From NCBI GenBank assembly GCA_015494505.1, contig WGBB01000116.1, forward strand, positions 1 through 5,031: a stretch of 5,031 nt of DNA, given 5' to 3'. Source of the DNA: Nitratiruptor sp. GTDB taxonomy: Bacteria; Campylobacterota; Campylobacteria; Campylobacterales; Nitratiruptoraceae. The notes beneath the pieces were generated by a model, which ran no database searches, had not been told where the DNA came from, and saw only the letters and a program-made list of their open reading frames with translations. Shown here piece by piece: positions 1-5,031 of the stretch. The translations under genes were made by a program, and so were the position numbers. Every line of letters begins with the position of its first letter. The first letter of the stretch is position 1.

Positions 1-1
1 A

Positions 2-1909
2 GGCTACGAGGCTTTCACCATCGAAAAAAGTGAAAAAGGGACGAAGCGTACATTCATATCACCCGATATGAGTATATGCCCTGCTTGCAAAGAGGAGCTT
101 TTCGATCCTACAAACCGCCGTTATCTCTATCCGTTCATCAACTGTACACACTGTGGCCCGCGTTACACGATCATAACGGATCTTCCCTATGATCGCAAGA
201 ACACTACGATGGCTCCTTTTAGAATGTGCAATGAGTGCCAAAAGGAGTATGAGGACCCTACAAGCCGCTTTTTCCATGCACAGCCTATCAGCTGTCCCGA
301 TTGCGGACCGAGACTCTATCTTGGCGAATACGAAGGGTATGAAGCCGTCAGGCAAGCTGCGAGGCTTTTGGATGAAGAAAAGATTCTTGCCATAAAAGGG
401 GTAGGGGGATACCATCTTGTCTGTAAAGCGAGGTCCCAAGCGGTGGCGGAGTTGCGCAAGCGCAAACGCCGGAGCAAAAAACCGTTTGCAGTGATGTTCA
501 AAGATATCGAAGCGATCAAAGAGGTTTGCGACATCCAAGAAGCGGAAGAACGCCTCATAACATCGAAAGAGAATCCCATCGTCATCGTCAAAAAAAGAGA
601 GCCTTTCGAGCTCGAAGCTCCCGATATCGACAGGCTCGGTGTTTTCTTGCCGTACAATCCTATCTACGTCCTGCTCTTTGATCTTATCGATTTTCCATTG
701 GTGGTAACGAGTGCGAATATCAGTGAGGAGCCTATCGTCAAAGGGGAAGAAGAGATCGAAAAATTGCGTATTGCCGATGCACTGCTATGGTACGACAGAA
801 AGATCGAACGCAGCTGCGACGACAGCGTGGCGGTATGTGTGGAAGACAGGCCGCTCTTTTATCGCTTGGGGCGTGGCTTCGCACCCAGAAGTTTCAAACT
901 TTCAAGCTCCCTGCCGCCCGTATTGGCCGTGGGAGCGCAGCAAAAGGGGACTATTGCGTTGGGATTTGATGATACGCTCATCGTCTCACCCCATATAGGC
1001 GATATAGCCAATATTGCAAGTTTCGAGTATTTCAAAAAAGTCATAGAGGATTTTTGCAAGATGTACGACGTAGCGCCTAAGCACGTGGTGCATGATCTGC
1101 ATCCTATGTACGAGACCACCAGATACGCAAAGAGTCTCGGCATCGAAACGCACGCCGTACAGCACCATCTGGCACATGTCTATGCGGTGCGAGCGGAGAT
1201 GGAGCTATCGCATCATCCTATGAGTGATGAAAAGTTTTTGGCTCTTGCTTGGGACGGGACCGGATTGGGAACGGATGGAGCCATTTGGGGTGGCGAGGCT
1301 TTTATTGAGGATGAACGGGTTGTGCATTTTGGATATTTCGATATCGTGGGAGGGGAGAGGGCCATCAAGGATATTCGCCTCAGTGCCTGGAGTCTCGCGA
1401 GAAAATACGGGTTTGAGATGGGTGACGAGCTCTTTGCCTTGGGATACGAAAAAAAGATAAACAGTTTCACCACCTCCTCCGTAGGAAGACTCTTCGATGC
1501 GGTGGCCTATTTTGCCCAGCTTGCCGATAGACAAGAATATGAAGGCTATACGGGGCTTTTGATAGAAAAGGCATATAGTGGTGGAGAGGATCGTTATGAT
1601 TTTGCTATCGAAGAAGGTGCGATCGAGATAGATTTTTCTGCGCTGATCCAAGACCAAAAAGAGCGTATCCCAACGTGCTTTCTCAATACACTGCGCGATA
1701 TCGTCGTAGTGATGGCAAAGGAGTTTGACCTGCCGATACTTTTTAGCGGTGGAGTCTTTCAGAATAAGACGCTTCTTGCTATCACGATCGACAAGCTCCA
1801 AAAAGAGGGGATTCCTTATTTCTTTCCTTCGATTTTTCCCATCAACGACGCCGCTATTAGCCTCGGGCAGCTCTGGTGGTTCAAAAATCGCCTTGCAGCA
1901 AATCCGTAA
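2..1909 (+). CDS. hypF: Carbamoyltransferase HypF, NiFe hydrogenase maturation (5' partial)
   Basis: HypF converts carbamoyl phosphate and ATP into a carbamoyl-adenylate and passes the carbamoyl group to the C-terminal cysteine of HypE, the first step toward the cyanide ligands of the NiFe site; it is cytoplasmic. The frame is open from base 2, so the ATG at 68 is internal. The motif just before it (FISPDM) is the usual junction between the acylphosphatase domain, lost off the window, and the zinc fingers. Visible in order: four CxxC pairs (cysteine codons at 77/86, 143/152, 227/236, 293/302); a YrdC-like domain with KKPFAVM (476-496) and TSAN (SAN at 710-718); and a Kae1-like domain with HHLAH (1163-1177), DGTGLGTDG (1253-1279) and SGGVFQN (1745-1765). 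About 635 residues are present of the family's usual 750 or so. Oddity: NDAA at 1844-1855, where I remember NDGG in most HypF proteins. The last 29 bp overlap the convergent gene. The identification is very secure. Confidence 0.97.
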   Translation, partial: GYEAFTIEKSEKGTKRTFISPDMSICPACKEELFDPTNRRYLYPFINCTHCGPRYTIITDLPYDRKNTTMAPFRMCNECQKEYEDPTSRFFHAQPISCPDCGPRLYLGEYEGYEAVRQAARLLDEEKILAIKGVGGYHLVCKARSQAVAELRKRKRRSKKPFAVMFKDIEAIKEVCDIQEAEERLITSKENPIVIVKKREPFELEAPDIDRLGVFLPYNPIYVLLFDLIDFPLVVTSANISEEPIVKGEEEIEKLRIADALLWYDRKIERSCDDSVAVCVEDRPLFYRLGRGFAPRSFKLSSSLPPVLAVGAQQKGTIALGFDDTLIVSPHIGDIANIASFEYFKKVIEDFCKMYDVAPKHVVHDLHPMYETTRYAKSLGIETHAVQHHLAHVYAVRAEMELSHHPMSDEKFLALAWDGTGLGTDGAIWGGEAFIEDERVVHFGYFDIVGGERAIKDIRLSAWSLARKYGFEMGDELFALGYEKKINSFTTSSVGRLFDAVAYFAQLADRQEYEGYTGLLIEKAYSGGEDRYDFAIEEGAIEIDFSALIQDQKERIPTCFLNTLRDIVVVMAKEFDLPILFSGGVFQNKTLLAITIDKLQKEGIPYFFPSIFPINDAAISLGQLWWFKNRLAANP

Positions 1910-2534
1910 GAGTATCACAATCGAAATTGAAACGAAACTCCGCCTCTTTGAGATAGTAGAAGAAGTTTTCTCTCTTGATGCCGCGAAACTTGGGTAAAAA
2001 GTCCTCCAAGTAGTCCCAAAATTCGTATATTTTAGGATGCGAAGGGTTTTTGGCTATTTTGGCGCTGCGTAGGAAGTGGCGAAATTCGTTGTAGTATATC
2101 TTGTTGAGGCCATCGTCGTAAAAGGAGTTCTTGAACCTGGATAGATCCGGCATCAAGATATTATAGATGAGATGTTCGTCATAGACGAAAGTAAGAAAGT
2201 TGTAACCGTCAAAAATGTGTTTGACGGGATCTTTCGATTTTTCCAGGTATATGTACTCTTCGAAAGCTTCGGTAGTGGAGCGTTTTTGGTAGCGCTCTTC
2301 CAAAAAAAGCGCTATTTTGGTGCGGATACGTTCATACTGCTTCTTGACGGTTTCGTAGTTGAAATTATGGAGTTTCGCGCATGCGCGTGCACTTTTTTTG
2401 TTGCAAAAGCACTCCGTGATGCGGGCGACTCTCTCCACTCGTCTTGGACTAAATTTTCGTCTGCAGCGCTGACATTTTCTTTGTTTGTTGGCAAGTTCGT
2501 ACGTAATGGGATGGTGGCAATAGATACACTCCAT
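1881..2534 (-). CDS. Zinc-ribbon/HTH protein resembling an IS1016/IS1595-type transposase, catalytic triad not evident
   Basis: A 217-residue protein of uncertain function. Residues 3-24 form a zinc ribbon (C3, C6, C21, C24). Residues about 36-75 read as a helix-turn-helix-like segment (ITECFCNKKSARACAK, then NYETVKKQYERIR). The C-terminal third (residues 168-203: IYEFWDYLEDFL, KFRGI, YLKEAEFRFN) matches what I remember of the end of IS1016-type transposases (IENFW, KFNGI, FLKECEWRFN). E171 could stand for the final DDE glutamate, but I find no convincing first aspartate and only a doubtful second (D140/D141). No terminal inverted repeats can flank it, because its stop lies inside hypF. The ATG at 2532-2534 has only a weak upstream GGA. 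The frame is intact over its full length, which argues against recent decay. It could be a DNA-binding regulator derived from a transposase, or a relic. The plus-strand frame opposite (2172-2588) shows no recognisable protein. Confidence 0.8.
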   Translation of the reverse strand: MECIYCHHPITYELANKQRKCQRCRRKFSPRRVERVARITECFCNKKSARACAKLHNFNYETVKKQYERIRTKIALFLEERYQKRSTTEAFEEYIYLEKSKDPVKHIFDGYNFLTFVYDEHLIYNILMPDLSRFKNSFYDDGLNKIYYNEFRHFLRSAKIAKNPSHPKIYEFWDYLEDFLPKFRGIKRENFFYYLKEAEFRFNFDCDTLTDLLQGDF

Positions 2535-2569
2535 TTTGGTTCCAAAAATAGTGAAGATCGAAATCGATT

Positions 2570-2599
2570 TAGCTCTATTTTAGCATAGAAAATTATAAT
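2570..2599 (+). promoter_or_regulatory. Probable promoter of the transporter-hypBCD operon
   Basis: A perfect TATAAT at 2594-2599 lies 30 bp before the transporter start codon in AT-rich DNA. The -35 region has no good TTGACA match, as is common for housekeeping promoters in Campylobacterota. Two TTTAGC copies (2568-2573 and 2579-2584) sit 11 bp apart, about one helical turn, just upstream. ATTATAAT (2592-2599) is itself a palindrome, so it also gives a -10-like box on the minus strand. Inferred from sequence only; the transcription start would fall near 2606. Confidence 0.55.
2577..2585 (-). promoter_or_regulatory. Possible extended -10 of the divergent minus-strand gene
   Basis: Read on the minus strand this is TGCTAAAAT, an extended -10 form located 43 bp upstream of the minus-strand ATG at 2534. 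No clear -35 box accompanies it. The minus-strand TATAAT within 2592-2597 is an alternative. If either is used, the two divergent transcription units share one short control region. Confidence 0.3.
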
Positions 2600-2613
2600 A
2601 ATGAATATTCATT
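2600..2613. promoter_or_regulatory. Perfect 14-bp palindrome at the operon promoter, candidate operator
   Basis: AATGAATATTCATT is identical to its own reverse complement. It abuts the -10 box (2594-2599) and spans the expected transcription start, a classic repressor position. The TGAAT/ATTCA core is the kind of short inverted repeat bound by dimeric repressors, including ArsR/SmtB-type metal sensors. It does not match the wide-spaced NikR sites I remember. The regulator is unknown. Symmetry does not extend to the next bases on either side. Confidence 0.45.
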
Positions 2614-2617
2614 CACT

Positions 2618-2623
2618 AAAGGA
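2618..2623 (+). promoter_or_regulatory. Ribosome binding site of the nickel transporter gene
   Basis: AAAGGA sits six bases before the ATG at 2630 and decides this start over the ATG at 2601, which is in another frame and lies inside the palindrome. Confidence 0.75.
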
Positions 2624-2629
2624 TGACAG

Positions 2630-3274
2630 ATGCACCACACACTGCCTCTTTTATTACTGTTTTGGTATGGCATTTTGCACGCTTTTGGTCCGGATCATCT
2701 TACAGCTATTGCCGATTTTAGCATCGGCAAATCCAAAAGCAAGACTCTCCTTATCACTTTGGCTTTTGCTATCGGACACGGGGTGAGCCTCTTTGTATTC
2801 GCGAAAATTTTGCAGCATATAGATCTGAGCGAAGATTTTCTAGCCTATGCCGATTATATCAGTTCGGGCGTCATAATAACTATCGGGTTCTTTTTGCTCT
2901 TTATGGCGGTAACCAATCGTATCAATGTGGGATGGCACGAGCATGATGGTAAACGCCATATCCACATCTGGTTTGGTAACGAGCATACCCACCAAGATGG
3001 AGGCCGTGTAGCCAGTGCGCTCACCATTGGCACACTCATGGGCATCGGTGGCGTGCGTGGGATGTTGGTGACGCTGAGTGCCATTGCCCATCACGAAGTG
3101 AATCTTTGGATGGTGGCAAGCTTCACAATTGGTGTGATGCTGGTTTTCATGGTATTTGGATATATTGTAGGACTTATCAATGAAAATCTCTTGCACACCA
3201 GACGCAATGTGCGTCTGGCTTTCGCTACCGCCGGTGCAGTGTCGCTGGTGGTGGGTAGTTCGATGTTTATGTAG
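2630..3274 (+). CDS. Six-helix nickel/cobalt transporter-like membrane protein (NicO/UreH/NiCoT type)
   Basis: An inner-membrane protein of 214 residues that probably moves Ni2+ for hydrogenase assembly. Helix 1 contains H17-A-F-G-P-D22-H23, the HX4DH metal signature shared by nickel/cobalt permeases. Helix 2 carries the GHG element (49-51) typical of the NicO/UreH-like group. Hydrophobic stretches at about 5-27, 39-61, 76-95, 128-150, 159-182 and 195-213 give six helices. The loop between helices 3 and 4 is rich in histidine (H103, H105, H110, H112, H119, H121), suggesting metal sensing or delivery. It is first in an operon with hypB, whose ATG lies nine bases after this stop. Context argues for nickel uptake, but NicO relatives such as RcnA are exporters, so direction is inference. 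HupE/UreJ is an alternative label; I prefer NicO/UreH because of the PDHLTAI motif. No truncation is seen. Confidence 0.85.
   Translation: MHHTLPLLLLFWYGILHAFGPDHLTAIADFSIGKSKSKTLLITLAFAIGHGVSLFVFAKILQHIDLSEDFLAYADYISSGVIITIGFFLLFMAVTNRINVGWHEHDGKRHIHIWFGNEHTHQDGGRVASALTIGTLMGIGGVRGMLVTLSAIAHHEVNLWMVASFTIGVMLVFMVFGYIVGLINENLLHTRRNVRLAFATAGAVSLVVGSSMFM
3198..3218. repeat. Strong inverted repeat inside the 3' end of the transporter gene
   Basis: CCAGACGCA (3198-3206) and TGCGTCTGG (3210-3218) are perfect reverse complements separated by ATG, giving a nine-pair stem with a three-base loop. It encodes residues around 190-196 of the transporter and lies about 65 bp before the hypB start. The CTTTC that follows is too poor in T to make a standard terminator. 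It could set mRNA processing or relative expression within the operon, or be a by-product of coding. Confidence 0.5.
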
Positions 3275-3280
3275 GAGGAG
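3273..3280 (+). promoter_or_regulatory. Ribosome binding site of hypB, overlapping the transporter stop codon
   Basis: AGGAGGAG begins inside the transporter's TAG stop (3272-3274) and ends three bases before the hypB ATG. This near-perfect Shine-Dalgarno sequence implies strong translation of hypB, with possible coupling to the transporter. Confidence 0.85.
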
Positions 3281-3283
3281 ACG

Positions 3284-4048
3284 ATGTGTAAAGATTGCGG
3301 CTGTAGTATCACCGATTTGCACCATCATGGTCACGAGCATCGTCACGAGTTGCACTCCAATCCGCAGCTCAGTGATGCCAAGACCATCGAGGTGATTACG
3401 AAGATACTGGACAAAAATGATCACGAAGCGGCACATAACCGCGAACACTTCGACCGTCACGGGGTTTTGGCCATCAATCTTATGAGCTCACCCGGAAGCG
3501 GTAAGACCACGCTTTTGGAGCATCTTGCCGGTAAGCTCAACTTTGCCGTCATCGAAGGAGACCTGGAGACGAACAAAGATGCCGAGCGTCTGCGCGACAA
3601 GGGCGTTCAGGCCTATCAGATCACCACGGGGAGTGCCTGTCATCTCGATGCCTTTATGGTGCATGAGGCGTTGCATCATATCGAACTCGATGGGCTCGAT
3701 GTTTGCTTCATAGAAAACGTGGGCAATCTGGTCTGTCCAGCTAGCTATGACGTGGGTGCACATCTCAATGTCGTTTTGGTCAGTGTCCCCGAAGGTGACG
3801 ACAAGATAGAAAAGTATCCGGTGATGTTTCGCCAAGCCGATCTGGTTCTCATCACGAAAACAGACCTCTTGCCATATTTCGATTTCGATGTGCAAAAAGC
3901 CAAAGCGACGGCCAAAAGACTCAAACCCGGTGTCGATGTTTTGGAAATCAGTAGCAAAGACGCTGCGAGCATAGAGAAATTTTTGCAATGGATTCGCTAT
4001 AAAAAGGAGTTTTGCAGATGTGTCTGTCCATTCCCAGCCAAGTGGTGA
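3284..4048 (+). CDS. hypB: Nickel-binding GTPase HypB
   Basis: HypB is a dimeric cytoplasmic SIMIBI-class GTPase that, with HypA, loads nickel into the hydrogenase large subunit after the iron unit is in place. The 254-residue product begins MCKDCGC, matching the high-affinity N-terminal CxxCxC nickel site of the E. coli protein. A short histidine tract follows (seven His in residues 13-24), less extreme than the nickel-storing HypB of rhizobia. The G domain shows the P-loop SSPGSGKT (residues 68-75), EGDLETNKD (91-99), the metal-binding C119-H120, ENVGNLVCP with C151 (144-152), and the base-recognition motif as TKTD (191-194), a variant of NKxD. The start is fixed by the AGGAGGAG site and the N-terminal cysteines. 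Oddity: the frame runs 31 bp into hypC, adding a tail of about ten residues with C244, C246 and C248. Identification is secure. Confidence 0.97.
   Translation: MCKDCGCSITDLHHHGHEHRHELHSNPQLSDAKTIEVITKILDKNDHEAAHNREHFDRHGVLAINLMSSPGSGKTTLLEHLAGKLNFAVIEGDLETNKDAERLRDKGVQAYQITTGSACHLDAFMVHEALHHIELDGLDVCFIENVGNLVCPASYDVGAHLNVVLVSVPEGDDKIEKYPVMFRQADLVLITKTDLLPYFDFDVQKAKATAKRLKPGVDVLEISSKDAASIEKFLQWIRYKKEFCRCVCPFPAKW
4004..4009 (+). promoter_or_regulatory. Ribosome binding site of hypC, inside hypB
   Basis: AAGGAG lies eight bases before the ATG at 4018 and only two before the in-frame TTG at 4012. The spacing selects the ATG, which also yields the N-terminal Met-Cys that HypC needs. Confidence 0.8.
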
Positions 4049-4311
4049 GCATCGATAGAGAAAAATGCACCGCCATCGTCGACACGCTCGGTGTCAAGCG
4101 CGAAGTGGGTATAGATTTTATCGCCGATGAGGTCAAAGAGGGGGATTTCGTGCTCATCCACATCGGCTATGCCATGAATATTATCGACGAACAGTATGCC
4201 AAAGAATCGATTGCACTTTATCAAGAAATAATCGAAAAAATGGAAGAGGATGAACGCTCGCGCTTGATAGAGCGAAGCGACAACTGTCCCGGAGGCGAAG
4301 GTGGAGCTTAG
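4018..4311 (+). CDS. hypC: Hydrogenase maturation chaperone HypC
   Basis: HypC is a small OB-fold-like chaperone. It forms a complex with HypD on which the Fe(CN)2CO unit is built, then carries it to the hydrogenase large-subunit precursor. The 97-residue product starts MCLSIPSQVV, the family signature; Cys2, exposed once Met1 is removed, is the essential iron ligand. GDFVLIHIGYAM (residues 42-53) contains the conserved His48, equivalent to His51 in E. coli. An acidic, helical C-terminus (about 57-88) ends in CPGGEGGA. I chose the ATG at 4018 rather than the in-frame TTG at 4012, which would bury Cys2 behind two extra residues. The gene starts within hypB and its end overlaps hypD by 11 bp, so translational coupling along hypB-hypC-hypD is likely. 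The length is slightly above the usual 75-95 residues. Confidence 0.96.
   Translation: MCLSIPSQVVSIDREKCTAIVDTLGVKREVGIDFIADEVKEGDFVLIHIGYAMNIIDEQYAKESIALYQEIIEKMEEDERSRLIERSDNCPGGEGGA
4291..4295 (+). promoter_or_regulatory. Ribosome binding site of hypD, inside hypC
   Basis: GGAGG lies five bases before a GTG at 4301 and encodes the Gly-Gly in HypC's C-terminal tail. It supports the unusual GTG start; no ATG in the hypD frame lies nearby until residue 37, which is too far in to keep the conserved N-terminus. Confidence 0.75.
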
Positions 4312-5031
4312 AGAACTCTACGATCGCTTCCGCGATCCCAAAGCCATACGGGCACTTTCTAAAGCGATCGAAGAGGAGGCCGATAAACTTCCAAAACCGA
4401 TCAACATCATGGAAGTGTGCGGCGGACATACCCACACCATTATGAAATACGGTCTGCTGCAACTGCTACCTAAAAATATCCGCTTCATCCATGGTCCCGG
4501 ATGTCCCGTGTGCATCATGCCAAAGGAGCGCATCGACCATGCCTATATCCTCGCGATGCAAGAGGATACGATACTCTGTACTCTCGGGGATATGATAAAG
4601 GTACCCGGTAGCAAAGGGAGCCTCCAAGATGCCAGAAGCCGTGGAGCGGATGTGCGTTTTGTCTATTCGCCGCTGGACGTACTCAAAATCGCACGAGAAA
4701 ACCCTGATAAAAAAGTGATCTTCTTCGCCATTGGGTTTGAGACTACGACACCTATGACTGCGGCATTGCTGCAAAAGGCAATAGATGAGGGGATCGGAAA
4801 CCTCCTTTTGCACATAAACCACGTCACCGTCCCCGAGGTGATGCGTGAGCTTATCGATAGTCGTGACGAGCATATCGACAGCTACAACAACCAAATCGAC
4901 GCTTTTTTGGGGCCCAGCCACGTAAGCGTCATCACCGGCAGCAAGATCTACGAGGAGTTTCCCGCCAGATACCATCGTCCCGTTGTCGTAGCGGGTTTCG
5001 AGCCGGTAGACGTGATGGAGGGGGTGCTTAT
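4301..5031 (+). CDS. hypD: Hydrogenase maturation protein HypD (3' partial, GTG start)
   Basis: HypD is an iron-sulfur protein that partners HypC as the scaffold for assembling the Fe(CN)2CO unit, receiving cyanide from HypE. The window holds 243 codons of a protein usually about 370 long; the C-terminal part with the [4Fe-4S] cysteines lies beyond the edge. The start is a GTG preceded by GGAGG at 4291-4295. Diagnostic elements are MEVCGGHTHT with C40 (residues 37-46), HGPGCPVC with C68 and C71 (64-71), and GFETTTP (145-151). The three cysteines align with C41, C69 and C72 of E. coli HypD, so the iron-binding and redox cleft is intact. The frame is open to the last base. hypE and hypA are likely next, but this is not visible. 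Confidence 0.95.
   Translation, partial: MELRELYDRFRDPKAIRALSKAIEEEADKLPKPINIMEVCGGHTHTIMKYGLLQLLPKNIRFIHGPGCPVCIMPKERIDHAYILAMQEDTILCTLGDMIKVPGSKGSLQDARSRGADVRFVYSPLDVLKIARENPDKKVIFFAIGFETTTPMTAALLQKAIDEGIGNLLLHINHVTVPEVMRELIDSRDEHIDSYNNQIDAFLGPSHVSVITGSKIYEEFPARYHRPVVVAGFEPVDVMEGVL

Noticed and set aside
1205..1918. Long minus-strand open frame opposite the 3' half of hypF (237 codons).
   Set aside because: It is a shadow of hypF: no recognisable domain, no ribosome binding site, and hypF has clear conserved motifs throughout.
2172..2588. Plus-strand open frame (138 codons) opposite the minus-strand gene.
   Set aside because: No recognisable motif. The opposite strand encodes an ordered zinc ribbon and transposase-like C-terminus.
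1881..2629. An intact insertion sequence around the transposase-like gene.
   Set aside because: I found no terminal inverted repeats or target duplications, and the gene end lies inside an intact hypF, leaving no room for an IS end.
2601..2786. Small plus-strand open frame starting at the ATG within the palindrome.
   Set aside because: It overlaps the transporter out of frame, has no ribosome binding site, and its ATG would lie at or before the predicted transcription start.
3198..3225. The hairpin as a standard factor-independent terminator.
   Set aside because: It is followed by CTTTC rather than a T tract, and it lies inside coding sequence of a tightly linked operon.
2840..3460. Minus-strand open frame rich in His and Thr (206 codons) opposite the transporter and hypB.
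   Set aside because: Its His/Thr richness mirrors the codons of the real genes on the other strand; both real genes have strong start signals and family motifs.
4466..4975. Minus-strand open frame (169 codons) opposite hypD.
   Set aside because: The plus strand carries unmistakable HypD motifs at the same place.
1..5031. A wholly novel multi-gene system.
   Set aside because: Four of six genes are classical hyp maturation genes and a fifth is a familiar type of nickel transporter. Only the minus-strand gene and the regulatory elements are unexplained.

Overview
The window carries nickel-iron (NiFe) hydrogenase maturation genes. Gene content and order, the style of the protein sequences (HypF, HypB, HypC and HypD with an adjacent small nickel-permease-like protein), moderate GC, AT-rich promoter DNA without a clear -35 box, and a transposase-like accessory protein together suggest a chemolithotrophic Campylobacterota (Epsilonproteobacteria; Sulfurovum/Nitratiruptor/Sulfurimonas-like). 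This assignment comes from pattern recognition, not from a search.

Layout. (1) 1-1909, plus strand: hypF, whose 5' end (acylphosphatase domain) lies outside the window; its zinc-finger, YrdC-like and Kae1-like domains are complete. (2) 1881-2534, minus strand: a 217-aa gene convergent with hypF and overlapping its 3' end by 29 bp. It encodes a CxxC zinc ribbon, a helix-turn-helix-like region and a C-terminus resembling IS1016/IS1595-type transposases, but I see no convincing DDE triad and no flanking IS ends. It may be a domesticated or decayed transposase relative. (3) 2535-2629: a 95-bp divergent promoter region with a TATAAT box and, directly downstream, a perfect 14-bp palindrome placed like an operator. 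(4) 2630-5031, plus strand: a tightly packed operon of a six-helix nickel-transporter-like protein, hypB, hypC and hypD (3' end outside the window). The transporter-hypB gap is 9 bp, hypB and hypC overlap by 31 bp, and hypC and hypD overlap by 11 bp. Each start has a good Shine-Dalgarno sequence.

How they work together. HypF makes the carbamoyl-derived group that, with HypE (not in the window), becomes the cyanide ligands of the active-site iron. HypC and HypD form the scaffold on which the Fe(CN)2CO unit is assembled. HypB, normally with HypA (not in the window), inserts nickel. The transporter probably supplies or balances that nickel: its histidine-rich loop and the His-rich, CxxCxC N-terminus of HypB look like two stations of one nickel route. 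hypE and hypA are expected just downstream, and hydrogenase structural genes upstream of hypF or nearby, but neither is visible.

Most of the window is a recognisable pathway. The points that deserve a second look are the transposase-derived antisense gene splitting the hyp cluster, the palindrome at the transporter-hypBCD promoter, a strong hairpin inside the 3' end of the transporter gene, and the cysteine-rich HypB tail created by the overlap with hypC. I see no CRISPR array, tRNA, rRNA or intact mobile element.
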